Shown here one piece after another: positions 1-8,857 of a stretch of DNA of 64,000 nucleotides. How positions within the stretch are numbered: the first letter of the stretch is position 1; each line of letters starts with the position of its first letter. Made by a program: the position numbers and the translations under genes. Source of the DNA: Chitinophaga sp. CB10 (GTDB lineage Bacteria; Bacteroidota; Bacteroidia; Chitinophagales; Chitinophagaceae). The notes beneath the pieces were generated by a model. That model saw nothing but the letters and a program-made list of their open reading frames with translations, did no database searches and was not told where the DNA came from. The stretch is from positions 80,597-144,596 of the forward strand of contig MLAV02000018.1 in NCBI GenBank assembly GCA_001870995.2, read 5' to 3'.

Positions 1-63
1 CGATAACAACAGTAACACTCCAGATCCACATAAAAAAACGTAAAATAAATTTTTGTTCATCAT
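1..63 (-). CDS. 5' end of an exported or membrane protein (partial)
   Basis: Reading leftward from the ATG at 61-63 (a second ATG is at 58-60) gives a short polar start (MMNKN) followed by a hydrophobic run with Cys at residue 12. This is typical of a signal peptide or lipoprotein leader. The frame stays open to the window edge, so 21 codons are visible and the product cannot be named. It is transcribed in the same direction as the metal operon to its right but is separated from it by a terminator. Confidence 0.4.
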   Translation of the reverse strand, partial: MMNKNLFYVFLCGSGVLLLLS

Positions 64-217
64 CTGCAGTAAATCGCTAGTAAAGATAGCATTTTGCAAA
101 TACTGTGCTCAAAAATTCAATTTTTCATTTTTACCTGCAACACTCTTTTTTCACAAAGAGTGACTTGAGGACTTTTAATATGCCATTCAAAACATTTTTC
201 ATACTTCACATTTTTAG

Positions 218-246
218 AAAAAGAGGCTGCCACGAATAGCAGCCTC
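218..246 (-). terminator. Intrinsic terminator of the metal operon
   Basis: An 8-bp GC-rich stem (223-230 with 239-246) is followed on the minus strand by a T run (A at 218-222). It lies 38 bp past the stop of the HMA-AraC gene. Confidence 0.7.
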
Positions 247-283
247 CGAAAAACTAAAACTAAAACAACTAAGTTTATATAAA

Positions 284-856
284 TTATATCTTATCCAGCG
301 GAATACGGCCGGTATCCTTTGTTTGCCGGAACTGGCTGGGAGTAAGGCCGGTAACCTTTTTGAACTGGGCAGACAAATGCGCCACACTGCTGTAGCCCAA
401 TTTGTAGCTAATTTCACTTAAACTAAGTTCATTATATCGCAGTAACTCCTTTACCTTTTCAATCTTTTGCTGGATGATGTACTGCTCAATGGTAGTACCT
501 TCCAGCTCAGAAAAAAGACTGCTCAGCAAATGGTAATCTTTCTGCAGCCTGGAGGACAATAAGGAAGAAAAATTCTCCTTCATATCATCCAGGTCGGTGT
601 AATGAACAGTATCCACAATGATACTTTTGATGGCAGCTACCAGCTGCTGTTTCTTATCATCTATCAGCAAAAATCCTTCCTCCTGCAGGGCAGGAATCAA
701 CCTGTTTAACTTATCCGCGTCTATCTGTCCATTTACCGAAGCTTTGCCAAGCTCCATTTTTGCTACTTCGAGCCCTTCTGCTTCCAGTAAAGACCTTACC
801 ACCTTTATACAACGCGGGCAGACCATATTTTTTATATATAATTCGGTCGTTGCCAT
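284..856 (-). CDS. AraC-type regulator with N-terminal HMA-like metal-binding domain
   Basis: This 190-residue protein starts with a heavy-metal-associated-like domain (about residues 5-70) carrying the pair C13-P-R-C16 in the context KNMVCPRC, and ends with an AraC-type helix-turn-helix domain (about 115-178, containing LSEISYKLGYSSVAHLSAQF). There is no cupin or sugar-binding domain. The plain reading is a cytoplasmic transcription factor sensing Cu+ or a similar thiophilic ion through the Cys pair. It is the last gene of an operon with a periplasmic HMA protein and starts 5 bp after the stop of the barrel gene, so it may control its own operon. The domains are seen; the metal and the target are inferred. 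Confidence 0.85.
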   Translation of the reverse strand: MATTELYIKNMVCPRCIKVVRSLLEAEGLEVAKMELGKASVNGQIDADKLNRLIPALQEEGFLLIDDKKQQLVAAIKSIIVDTVHYTDLDDMKENFSSLLSSRLQKDYHLLSSLFSELEGTTIEQYIIQQKIEKVKELLRYNELSLSEISYKLGYSSVAHLSAQFKKVTGLTPSQFRQTKDTGRIPLDKI

Positions 857-861
857 GGCGG

Positions 862-1725
862 TTATTTCTTTTTAAATACGTTAAATATATTATGTTCTAC
901 GCGCACCAGGAAGGAATTATAAACATTCCTTTCCATGTTTCCTGCCAGCTGGGTCCTGTAGGAGAGGTCCAGCCTCGTTGTACTGTTGAAAATGAACTGA
1001 ATGGCAGGCGCTATGTCCAGGTAATTCCCCCGGGCTAGTTCCCCGCCGCCGGCATTCGTTTTCCCCAACAACTCCACGTAGAGGTTCAGGTTCGTTTGCT
1101 TGTAGCTCTTGTATTTTACCGGCAGCAACAGGTAACCTGCACTCAAGCTGTAGTTCACCGCATTGCTGGAAAAGCCGTCCGGAATAGGATGGTTTACATT
1201 ATTCAGAAAACGGGTGTATCCCACGGTGGTAGACAGCGCCAGCTTATGCAGCAGTTGCGTGGCAATGAAGCCCCCGGCAACGCCGCTGTTGCCCCCATCC
1301 AGGTCCAGGTCGTAATTCATATACGATTGGTGACTCCCGGTGGCAGGCATAAACGGATTGTCGATCAAAGAACCTTTTACGTAGGCGGCCATACGAAAAT
1401 GAGAATGCTGCTCGTCCAGGGAAAGGAAGCGGTATTTCGCATACAAACTTCCTCCTTCCATCCTGAAACCTGACTGCATCATGTTGGAACCATAGCCGGC
1501 TACATGCACCATCAACTTTTTGTTGATGCCAAACATCACTTCCGGTTCTACCCGGAGGGCATTGCTGCCGTCATAATCCATCCGCATGCCCTTCGCCGTC
1601 AGCCGGAAACCCATGGACCTTGCCGGCATATTGCTGGCCGGCTCCGAATTAACGTACAACTCCTGTGCGCTCGCGATAGCAGTGAGGCCCAGCAGGGCCG
1701 CCACTGTGAATAATATCCTTTTCAT
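862..1725 (-). CDS. Outer-membrane beta-barrel protein of the metal operon
   Basis: A 287-residue protein with a clear signal peptide (residues 1-20, cut after ASA). The rest alternates polar and hydrophobic residues in short strands ending in aromatic residues, with many Gly and Asn turns, and the last strand ends near FLVRVEHNIFNVF. This fits an outer-membrane barrel related to the transporter-like proteins often found beside Bacteroidota metal genes. It lies 14 bp after the periplasmic HMA gene and 5 bp before the regulator. It may be an outer-membrane pore or metal-responsive barrel; no substrate can be read from the sequence. Confidence 0.65.
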   Translation of the reverse strand: MKRILFTVAALLGLTAIASAQELYVNSEPASNMPARSMGFRLTAKGMRMDYDGSNALRVEPEVMFGINKKLMVHVAGYGSNMMQSGFRMEGGSLYAKYRFLSLDEQHSHFRMAAYVKGSLIDNPFMPATGSHQSYMNYDLDLDGGNSGVAGGFIATQLLHKLALSTTVGYTRFLNNVNHPIPDGFSSNAVNYSLSAGYLLLPVKYKSYKQTNLNLYVELLGKTNAGGGELARGNYLDIAPAIQFIFNSTTRLDLSYRTQLAGNMERNVYNSFLVRVEHNIFNVFKKK

Positions 1726-1739
1726 ACTGCTTCCGGGGT

Positions 1740-2285
1740 TTATATGGTTACATGATATACCCTGGAAGAAGCGGTTTTATCTGTATGGCAGCAGTCGGCC
1801 ATCATTCCTGTTTTATAACAGGCCATGCTGGTTTCCTGCTGGTATTTTTTAAATTGTTTGGGGGAGATGAAATCCTTGTCGATGACAACCAGCTCCTTAT
1901 CTCCTTTCAGTACCTGGTTTTTCACATCCATAAAGTGAAGTGTTCCGCCGGCGAACGGTACATGCGTATCGTTCTTCACTTCCGTGCCGTCAAAACTGGC
2001 CGTGATCGTCAGTTTACCCACGGAAAAACCCGCGTCTTCCACTTTGTCCTTGATCGCATCGATGTTAACTGTAGCTCCTGGTTTGAAGTACAGGATAAAC
2101 GTCGTGTTTTCCAGGTCCGTGTCAATCTTGTCCACAAACGGCAGGGTTTCCAGCGATTTCAGGGTGGCGTTGGAACACATGGCGCAGGTAAGGCCGGTAG
2201 CCTGTACAGCTGCTTTTTTATATACTTGTGCGTTGGCACTGAAAGTAATACCTAATGCGAAAGCGATTATTGCTAAAAATTTCAT
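1740..2285 (-). CDS. Periplasmic heavy-metal-associated (HMA) domain protein
   Basis: This 181-residue protein has a signal peptide (1-19, SANAQ) followed by an HMA domain with the classic motif T33-C-A-M-C37. A second half (about 110-181) has a VIDKDFISPKQFKKYQ region and a Cys-rich tail with CC near residue 166. HMA domains bind Cu+, Zn2+ or Cd2+ through the Cys pair; in the periplasm this one would act as a metal chaperone or scavenger. The tail could give a second site. It lies between the HYC/CC gene and the barrel gene on the same strand. Confidence 0.8.
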   Translation of the reverse strand: MKFLAIIAFALGITFSANAQVYKKAAVQATGLTCAMCSNATLKSLETLPFVDKIDTDLENTTFILYFKPGATVNIDAIKDKVEDAGFSVGKLTITASFDGTEVKNDTHVPFAGGTLHFMDVKNQVLKGDKELVVIDKDFISPKQFKKYQQETSMACYKTGMMADCCHTDKTASSRVYHVTI

Positions 2286-2441
2286 GATCTGATGTTTAAG
2301 GTTTTTGATTTTTCAGGGAATCCGGCCGGTTGGCCCGCATCCCGGGTTAAATGCATTACATATGGCATGTAGCTGCTTGTGGGCACTACCCACACCGGCA
2401 ATATCCACCAGTGGCGGGTACTACGCAAGTGTAAAATCAAA

Positions 2442-2831
2442 TCAGATCAGGAAAATGCAATGTTGCAGGAACAGGGGAACAGCCTGCTCGTCCGGCGGGC
2501 CATGAGGCACGGCCTGTAATACCGGGTGAAGGGAAATCATTACCGGCTGGGGCAGCACCCTTACAGGCAACTGCATGTCCGCCACGGAGGTAAAATCCTG
2601 CATAACGGCAGGCGCGCCATGATGACTTTCTGTAACCTTGCAGAACTTAAATTCGTCCTTGCAACAGTCCATATTTTTTACCGGCTTTTTGCATTTACCG
2701 CAATAATCAGCCGGGGCGGACTGTAATTCTACAGACGCCAGCTTACCCATGCAGTAATGCACGTTCACTGCAAACCCGCTCGTGAGCGTGATGTACAATG
2801 CGGCAAATAATATGGCAAAAAATTTCTTCAT
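2442..2831 (-). CDS. HYC/CC small exported cysteine-rich protein
   Basis: This 129-residue protein has an N-terminal hydrophobic leader, then H25-Y-C27-M-G-K, C44-G-K-C47 and the double Cys C56-C57. The pattern matches the short Bacteroidota family annotated HYC_CC_PP, usually found next to copper or heavy-metal genes. The biochemical role of the family is not established; metal binding by the Cys/His set is the natural guess. The last 40 residues are rich in Pro, His and hydrophobics. It is the first gene of the operon, close behind a strong promoter. Confidence 0.75.
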   Translation of the reverse strand: MKKFFAILFAALYITLTSGFAVNVHYCMGKLASVELQSAPADYCGKCKKPVKNMDCCKDEFKFCKVTESHHGAPAVMQDFTSVADMQLPVRVLPQPVMISLHPVLQAVPHGPPDEQAVPLFLQHCIFLI

Positions 2832-2840
2832 GTTACTTTA

Positions 2841-2871
2841 CAAAAGTACGTCATTTTGCGTAGCCTTCAAA
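2841..2871 (-). promoter_or_regulatory. Bacteroidota promoter of the metal operon
   Basis: On the minus strand, TACTTTTG (2841-2848) matches the -7 consensus TAnnTTTG, and TTTG (2868-2871) lies exactly 19 bp upstream as the -33 element. Transcription would start only a few bases before the HYC/CC start codon. Confidence 0.75.
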
Positions 2872-2885
2872 CAGATTTACACCAA

Positions 2886-2932
2886 AGGAAAAAACCGGAG
2901 CCCGATTGGCGAATGCAATCGAAGCTCCGGTT
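2886..2932 (-). terminator. Terminator after the pnp-porin pair
   Basis: A strong stem (AACCGGAGC at 2893-2901 with its complement at 2924-2932, plus an inner CGATTG/CAATCG pair) is followed on the minus strand by a T run (A at 2889-2894). Confidence 0.65.
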
Positions 2933-3086
2933 ATTTCAAAATTAGTTGGGTATATATTAGGTTATTGATATATAAACGTCGGTAACCATTTGATGGCAGG
3001 CGGAATATTAGCTGTTTAAATAGTTGGGGGAATAACCGCCAGGCTCGCGCCTAAGTTATTAACCTCCCCCTCACAAAGCAAAACCC

Positions 3087-5060
3087 TTAGTTAATAAACC
3101 ACCACCTGATCCCCAACCTGAAATCAAAATTATTATACGGATACAACGGCGCCGCATAATTACTCGTCGCAAACAACGTATTCAAATTCTCCGCCCGTAC
3201 AAACGCAGAGAATGACTTAATACGGAAATGCACAAACGCATCCAGGTCAGGCGCCTGGTATTTGATTTTCTGGGATTTCTGGTACACCCACTGCCCCATC
3301 AGCGGCGAATAATCATCCGCATAATAAGCCGTGTTATAACGGAATTCAATACCCGTCATTAAATTCAGGTTGGTAAACAGCCTTTTCTCAAAGGCCAGCC
3401 GGTTACGGGTCCAAAAAGAGGGAACATTCATCGGCCCGTCCCCATGCACTTGCTGGAAGGCTACATCCACGTACCAGCTAAACGGCGAGAAGCTGAATTT
3501 CTTGCTAAACACCACCTGCAGCAGGTTAAACAACGAGCCGTACTGCGCGCTGTGATAATAATCCTGCATATAAGTATAGTTCGTAAACAGGAAATAGTTC
3601 ACCGCCAGGTTGTATTTCAGCTTTTTATTATCCGCCGCAAATTGCAGCTGCGTAATATTTTCCTTGTTCAGTGATTCATTATACCACGTAGTCCGGTTAC
3701 TGTTGAAGTACTTGTAAACATAGGAAGGCTCCCGGTTTACGTTACTCACAGAAAGCTTCACATCCCCCAGCAACTCATTCAGGTGCCGGCGGAGCATACC
3801 GCTTACGCTGTAATCCCCGATGTTCTGCCCCGCAAGGTAAAATTCCCCTTTGGCAGAAAAATCCCAGCGCTGATTCTTGGTCTTGTTCCTGTATTCCCCA
3901 TGGAGAGCCAGGTTGCTGAAGTTAATATCCGCATCCAGGAAAGTCCCCTGCCAGCTCTCAAAGCGGGCGCCCACGTTAATAAAGTGCCCCAGGTTGCCAC
4001 GCACGGGAAACTGCACCAGCGAGAGGTCGTTCGATAACAACTGCCACTGGTGGCGGGCAAAAATGGAAGAATCCTGCGCGCGCACCGGGATGTTGTAATG
4101 CAACGGGTAGAACGCCGTATCCGGCAGGTTATCCGTAAACTCGTACTTGCTGTTCTGGAAATTAAAGGTGTACTGCACCCTGAAAATCGGGTCGTATTTA
4201 TAATAATCCGTAGTATCGTTTATGTGAATCGTATCCCCCCGGCCCCAGTCGTACTGCTGCTGAAAGAGGAAACCCGTTTGCCTGTACTGCGACTTCACCG
4301 GGATGCTGGTCGTAAAGAAGTTATACGACGAGGAATTGTCGTTACCCAGGTTGACCGGGATGGTTCGCCTGTTGTTGTAATTGGAATTGTGCAGGAAGGA
4401 GTCGCTCCGGATCCCCCCGTTCTCGCCGCCCTGCAGGTTGTTATGATACAGGTCCATATAGGAATTGGCCCGCTTGTTCTTCGACTGGTACCTGGCCGTG
4501 AGGCGATAGGTATTGTGGTTGGTGGTCTGGGATTTATAATATCCCGGCGCATTTACCTTCCGGTAGTCAAAAAAGAAGTTGAACCGGTTCGTACGGTTCT
4601 GGGTATGCTGTACGCCCAATACCTGCTCCTGCTTACTGCCCACCAGGTAGTTCATCTCCGTGTAAGGCCGGGTAGTGTTGTAAAAGCGGGCATTCTCGTG
4701 GGAGAGGCCGTAGATATCATACGCATGAAAGCCGGCGTCGAAGCCAGCTTTCATAAAAGGCGAAAAAATCAGGTTACGGGCAGCACCGCCGCTGTTGCCG
4801 GTAGTCATGTACGACCGCGGCACCTTCAGGTACTGCATATTGAAATCCGCTATAGACGAGTCTATAGTGAAGTCAGTAGGCTCGCCAAGGTAACGGTAGG
4901 TGAGCGTCAGCGTGTCCGGCTCTTCTTCATGGCGGCCCGTATCGCTGGTCATTTTGCCGCCTCCGCCGCCGCCCATATTCCCAAAGCGGTTGGTATTGAA
5001 CTGGGCCATCAGCTGCTGTCCGCCTACCAATAGCAGGATTGTGATAATAAGAAATCTCAT
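3087..5060 (-). CDS. Putative porin, large outer-membrane beta-barrel
   Basis: This 657-residue protein has a signal peptide (1-19, ending LMAQ), a Gly-rich linker (about 31-36), and then a long series of amphipathic strands with many Tyr, Asn and aromatic residues up to a C-terminal RLGIRWWFIN, the aromatic end typical of barrel proteins. It looks like the Bacteroidota putative-porin family (Porin_10 type). It follows pnp by 18 bp on the same strand and may be co-transcribed with it. The substrate is unknown; a link to nucleosides is only suggested by the neighbour. Confidence 0.75.
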   Translation of the reverse strand: MRFLIITILLLVGGQQLMAQFNTNRFGNMGGGGGGKMTSDTGRHEEEPDTLTLTYRYLGEPTDFTIDSSIADFNMQYLKVPRSYMTTGNSGGAARNLIFSPFMKAGFDAGFHAYDIYGLSHENARFYNTTRPYTEMNYLVGSKQEQVLGVQHTQNRTNRFNFFFDYRKVNAPGYYKSQTTNHNTYRLTARYQSKNKRANSYMDLYHNNLQGGENGGIRSDSFLHNSNYNNRRTIPVNLGNDNSSSYNFFTTSIPVKSQYRQTGFLFQQQYDWGRGDTIHINDTTDYYKYDPIFRVQYTFNFQNSKYEFTDNLPDTAFYPLHYNIPVRAQDSSIFARHQWQLLSNDLSLVQFPVRGNLGHFINVGARFESWQGTFLDADINFSNLALHGEYRNKTKNQRWDFSAKGEFYLAGQNIGDYSVSGMLRRHLNELLGDVKLSVSNVNREPSYVYKYFNSNRTTWYNESLNKENITQLQFAADNKKLKYNLAVNYFLFTNYTYMQDYYHSAQYGSLFNLLQVVFSKKFSFSPFSWYVDVAFQQVHGDGPMNVPSFWTRNRLAFEKRLFTNLNLMTGIEFRYNTAYYADDYSPLMGQWVYQKSQKIKYQAPDLDAFVHFRIKSFSAFVRAENLNTLFATSNYAAPLYPYNNFDFRLGIRWWFIN

Positions 5061-5078
5061 CCGAAAATGACAATATGT

Positions 5079-5900
5079 TTATAATTGCCCGATTAATTCA
5101 CTAAAGATAAGCGTCAGTTTTGGTTCAGCCGCATGTGCCGCTTCCAGCACCTCCTCGTGGGTAATGGTATTTTCCTCCTCGCGGATGCCAATGTCCGTAA
5201 TCACGCTCATGGCAAACACTTTAAGGCCGCAATGCGCCGCTACAATCACTTCCGGCACAGTGCTCATCCCTACGGCATCGCCGCCGATGATATGCATGTA
5301 TTTATACTCCGCGCGGGTTTCGAAGGTAGGCCCCTGCACGCCCACGTACACGCCTGAATGCAGGTCGATCTGGTTCATGGCGGCAATTTCCACGGCGCGG
5401 TAAATAAGGTCTTTATTATAAGGCTCGCTCATATCCGGGAAACGGGGGCCCAGCGTATTGTCGTTTGGCCCGCGCAGCGGATGCTCCGGCTGCAGGTTGA
5501 TGTGGTCCCGGATGATCATCAGGTCGCCCACGCTGAAATCAGGATTCATCCCGCCGGCAGCATTGGAAATAAACAACGCCTTGATGCCCAGCGCGTTCAT
5601 CACCCTCACCGGGAAGGTCACCTGCTTCATGGAAAACCCTTCATAATAGTGGAAACGGCCTGCCATCGCCACTATCGGCCTGTCGTTCATAAAGCCCAGG
5701 ATCAGTTTCCCGGAATGCCCTTCCACAGTAGACACCGGGAAGTGCGGAATATCTTTATAAGGGATCTCAATGGGATCTTCGATGTCTTCTACCAGTCCCC
5801 CCAGTCCACTACCCAGGATAACGCCGGCTACGGGTTGTTCCTCCCAGAATTTGCTGATATATTCACTCGCTTCCCTGATCTGATCTTTGAGTTCGCTCAT
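5079..5900 (-). CDS. pnp: Purine nucleoside phosphorylase (trimeric type)
   Basis: Catalyses phosphate-dependent cleavage of purine ribonucleosides to base and ribose 1-phosphate in purine salvage. The 273-residue length and motifs fit the trimeric family: phosphate-loop VILGSGLGGL, STVEGHSG, the AGRFHYYEG loop, SNAAGGMNP, the base-binding GPTFET and VGMSTVPEV. At the position of human PNP Asn243 (in SLITN) this protein has Asp236 (SVITD). That residue contacts the purine and helps set 6-oxo versus 6-amino preference, so the substrate range may differ from the human enzyme. It is the first gene of a pair with the porin. Confidence 0.92.
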   Translation of the reverse strand: MSELKDQIREASEYISKFWEEQPVAGVILGSGLGGLVEDIEDPIEIPYKDIPHFPVSTVEGHSGKLILGFMNDRPIVAMAGRFHYYEGFSMKQVTFPVRVMNALGIKALFISNAAGGMNPDFSVGDLMIIRDHINLQPEHPLRGPNDNTLGPRFPDMSEPYNKDLIYRAVEIAAMNQIDLHSGVYVGVQGPTFETRAEYKYMHIIGGDAVGMSTVPEVIVAAHCGLKVFAMSVITDIGIREEENTITHEEVLEAAHAAEPKLTLIFSELIGQL

Positions 5901-5982
5901 ATTCTATTTTTCGTTAATTCGATAATTTTTTTACTAATAGCCGCAAAATATACTGCAATATCGTATTACGGCGTAACCGGCG

Positions 5983-5990
5983 CAAAGTTA
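5983..5990 (-). promoter_or_regulatory. Candidate pnp promoter, -7 element
   Basis: Minus-strand TAACTTTG matches TAnnTTTG about 83 bp upstream of the pnp start. No TTTG is seen at the right distance for the -33 element. Confidence 0.4.
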
Positions 5991-6063
5991 TTTTTTAATT
6001 CACAAATGACTCCGTTTTATATTTAAATCATAATGACCTATTTTAGCGGCAAATTTTATTCCG

Positions 6064-7278
6064 ATGAACTTACACGAGTACCAGGCTAAAGAACTGTTGA
6101 AAAAATATAACGTACCGGTACAGGAAGGCATTCCGGTAGAAACTCCTGAAGCGGCCGCCGAGGCTTACAAGCAATTGAAGGTTACTTATGGTAATGAATT
6201 TGCTGTTGTTAAAGCTCAAATTCACGCTGGTGGACGCGGTAAGGGTAAAATCCGTGGTACTGAGCAGAGAGGTGTGGCAGTAGGAAAAAATGCTGAAGAT
6301 GTTAAAACCATTGCCGGCAACATCCTGGGTGGTACCCTCGTTACCATTCAGACCGGCGAGGCTGGTAAAGTGGTAAACAAAGTACTGGTAGCGCAGGATG
6401 TATATTATCCCGGCCCTAACCCGGTAAAAGAATTCTATCTGTCAATCCTGTTGGATCGCGCTAAAAGCATGAACGTTATCATGTACTCCACCGAAGGAGG
6501 TATGGATATCGAAGAAGTAGCTCATAGCACGCCTGAAAAAATATTCAAAGAGTGGGTAAAACCAAACATGACCCTGCAGCCATTCCAGGCGCGTAACATC
6601 GCGTTCAACCTGGGCCTGAGCGGCGAGGCATTCAAAAACATGGTGAAATTCGTGACCAACCTCTACAACGCATACGTTGGTCTGGATTGCAGCATGCTGG
6701 AAATCAACCCGCTGTTCAAAACCAGCGATGAGAAAATCATCGCCGTGGATGCGAAAGTAAACCTGGACGACAACGCTTTAATGCGTCATGCGGACCTGGA
6801 AGCTATGCGCGACATCACGGAAGAAGATCCTACCGAAGTAGAAGCAGGTAAATACAACCTCAACTTCGTGAAACTCGACGGTAACGTAGGTTGTATGGTA
6901 AACGGCGCCGGTCTGGCAATGGCTACCATGGATATGATCAAACTGAGCGGCGGCGAGCCGGCTAACTTCCTGGACGTAGGAGGTACCGCCAACGCGCAAA
7001 CCGTAGAAGCAGGCTTCCGTATCATCCTGAAAGATCCTAAAGTAAAAGCGATCCTCATCAACATCTTTGGTGGTATCGTTCGTTGCGACAGGGTGGCACA
7101 GGGTGTAATCGATGCCTACCAGTCCATCGGCACCATCAACGTACCTATCATCGTACGTCTGCAGGGTACCAACGCCGCTGAAGCTAAAGAACTGATCGAA
7201 AAATCAGGTCTGAAAGTACAGTCTGCCATCCTCCTGAGCGAGGCGGCTGACCTGGTAAACAAAGCTGTAAGCGCTTAA
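6064..7278 (+). CDS. sucC: Succinyl-CoA ligase, beta subunit
   Basis: Beta subunit of succinyl-CoA synthetase, which joins succinate and CoA at the cost of a nucleoside triphosphate (or the reverse) in the citric acid cycle. The 404 residues begin with the ATP-grasp domain (MNLHEYQAKELL, nucleotide loop GGRGKGKI about residues 57-64) and end in the CoA-ligase domain (INIFGGIVRCDRVAQGV, then GTNAAEAKELIEKSGL). Length fits the family. The alpha subunit sucD is not adjacent. The gene is monocistronic, with a strong terminator after it. Confidence 0.97.
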   Translation: MNLHEYQAKELLKKYNVPVQEGIPVETPEAAAEAYKQLKVTYGNEFAVVKAQIHAGGRGKGKIRGTEQRGVAVGKNAEDVKTIAGNILGGTLVTIQTGEAGKVVNKVLVAQDVYYPGPNPVKEFYLSILLDRAKSMNVIMYSTEGGMDIEEVAHSTPEKIFKEWVKPNMTLQPFQARNIAFNLGLSGEAFKNMVKFVTNLYNAYVGLDCSMLEINPLFKTSDEKIIAVDAKVNLDDNALMRHADLEAMRDITEEDPTEVEAGKYNLNFVKLDGNVGCMVNGAGLAMATMDMIKLSGGEPANFLDVGGTANAQTVEAGFRIILKDPKVKAILINIFGGIVRCDRVAQGVIDAYQSIGTINVPIIVRLQGTNAAEAKELIEKSGLKVQSAILLSEAADLVNKAVSA

Positions 7279-7306
7279 TCTGAAGGTTATTCACCCGATA
7301 TAATGT

Positions 7307-7343
7307 AAAAAGCCCCGTATCAACCTGATACGGGGCTTTTTTT
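7307..7343 (+). terminator. Terminator after sucC (bidirectional)
   Basis: A perfect 12-bp stem (7311-7322 with 7326-7337) has a T run after it and an A run before it. It serves sucC and the converging thioredoxin-fold gene. Confidence 0.85.
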
Positions 7344-7359
7344 ATGCGTTGCCTCAATA

Positions 7360-8526
7360 TTATAATGCGGCTATCTTTCCGTTCAGGCTTTTAACCATCC
7401 CCGTTAGGTTCATCATCTCCGCCTTGGCCACCGCCCATTTCAGGTACTGCTTAACGGTGTCCCTGTCCGTATCTCCAAACACATACGCCACACTGTTCAG
7501 CAGTTCCAGGCTCGTTTTTTCGTTCACGGCAATTTTGGCCCATTGGAGGTACAATGCCTTCAGCGCCGGATCCTTCGCAATCTCCTGGCTGCCATAGAAG
7601 TAGGCCATCCGCAGGTTGGTGGTGTTCATGTCCTTATTGGCCACGGACCATTCCAGGTAAGCTTTCAGGTTTTTTGTCTGCCTGAAAATATACCTGAACG
7701 CAAATTCCGCCTTAACGGAATCCCAGTCCCCTCCAGGTTTGTATGCTGCCTCGTACTTTTTCAAAAAGGCCTCAAATGCTGCCGGGTCGTACGTATTACC
7801 CTTCAGCTCCTTCATATCTCCCCCCATCACCCTGGCCATAATACTCTGGTTTACATCCGGACCATACATTTCCTGGTATTTCACGCGGTTTTCCAGGTAA
7901 TAACTCCTGTAATCCGCCGGCAGTTCACGGATCAGCGCCATGGCTTTCACCGTCAGCTCGGCCGTTTTATCCTTTTGCTTAGCCAGGAATTCCAGCAGCA
8001 CGGAGTCCGCAGGCAGCTCCCGCTTCTTGTTGTACAGCCCCTGGTACCAGGCCGGCCCCTCTTTCTTTACATAATTGGCAAACCCATAGAAAAACTTGCC
8101 ATTCCTGTAACGGTCCGTCGTTTCCTTCAGGAAATTCAGGAACCTGTCCGCATCGTTATAACCGATGCCCACATTCACCAGCTTGCCTTCCGGGGAAATG
8201 ATCAGGTAAGTGGGAAAGCCGTGCAGCAGGTAACGGGAGCAGAGGTCAAACCCGAACTCCTCCTTAAACACGTCAAACCCGGTGTTGATAAAGTTTTGCT
8301 CCATGTAGGCCCGCACCTCTTTCCCGGGAAATACCTTTACCTCCATTTCTTTACAGGCATGGCATCCCTCGAAATAAGTGTCTACGAAAATGGGCTTTTG
8401 CTCTTTCTTTGCTCTCGCCAGCAGCTCAGTCCAGCTGGCCTTGATAAATTGCGTACTATCCTGCGCGAAGGAAGCCAACGGCAGAAAACCTGCCAGCAGC
8501 AGGGTGTGGATGGTTTTTTTCATCAT
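7360..8526 (-). CDS. Exported thioredoxin-fold protein
   Basis: The start was placed at the Met pair at 8521-8526, which begins a normal signal peptide (MMKKTIHTLL... ending ASFAQ); an upstream in-frame Met at 8580 would put charged residues before it. The 388-residue product has a thioredoxin-like domain (about 30-150) with the redox pair C55-H-A-C58 after PIFVDTYFEG. A long helical second half (about 160-388) has no motif I recognise. The CHAC pair suggests disulfide reduction or exchange in the periplasm; the target is unknown. It is a single gene converging on sucC. Confidence 0.8.
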   Translation of the reverse strand: MMKKTIHTLLLAGFLPLASFAQDSTQFIKASWTELLARAKKEQKPIFVDTYFEGCHACKEMEVKVFPGKEVRAYMEQNFINTGFDVFKEEFGFDLCSRYLLHGFPTYLIISPEGKLVNVGIGYNDADRFLNFLKETTDRYRNGKFFYGFANYVKKEGPAWYQGLYNKKRELPADSVLLEFLAKQKDKTAELTVKAMALIRELPADYRSYYLENRVKYQEMYGPDVNQSIMARVMGGDMKELKGNTYDPAAFEAFLKKYEAAYKPGGDWDSVKAEFAFRYIFRQTKNLKAYLEWSVANKDMNTTNLRMAYFYGSQEIAKDPALKALYLQWAKIAVNEKTSLELLNSVAYVFGDTDRDTVKQYLKWAVAKAEMMNLTGMVKSLNGKIAAL

Positions 8527-8857
8527 TCTTCTTTTTAATGGTGGTTTTGTACCGGTGAAGCTAAGAAATCCCCCTGACATGCGCTAACCATTCAAGGATG
8601 ACCGGTTTGTTTTAATTTTTTTAGGGAGATGATAATGCCGCGCCTCCCGGAGCCACCGTTAACAGAACACTTCCCGCGCCAAAATATGCCCACGCAACGG
8701 GGACTTTTTTTGGCAACGGGGTTCCGTTCCAACGCAAAGCAAAAAAACCGCCGCAAGCCATCCCCCCGCAGCGTCTACCCTATAAAAAGCTTCAGGGATA
8801 AAACCAGCGTGCATAGCGCTCGTTCTATCCCCGAAACCAGTCATTATCACAAAATAC
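8527..8857. other. Intergenic stretch
   Basis: 331 bases between the thioredoxin-fold gene and PBP1A (both leftward). It holds a possible imperfect terminator near 8795-8831 and no convincing gene or promoter. Confidence 0.5.
8795..8831 (-). terminator. Possible terminator after PBP1A
   Basis: An imperfect hairpin (GGGATA at 8795-8800 with TATCCC at 8826-8831, and an inner AGCG/CGCT pair) is followed on the minus strand by GAAGCTTTTT. Confidence 0.4.

Noticed and set aside
4050..5033. 327-codon plus-strand frame
   Set aside because: Shadow of the porin gene; the composition is Val/Arg/His-rich with no motif.
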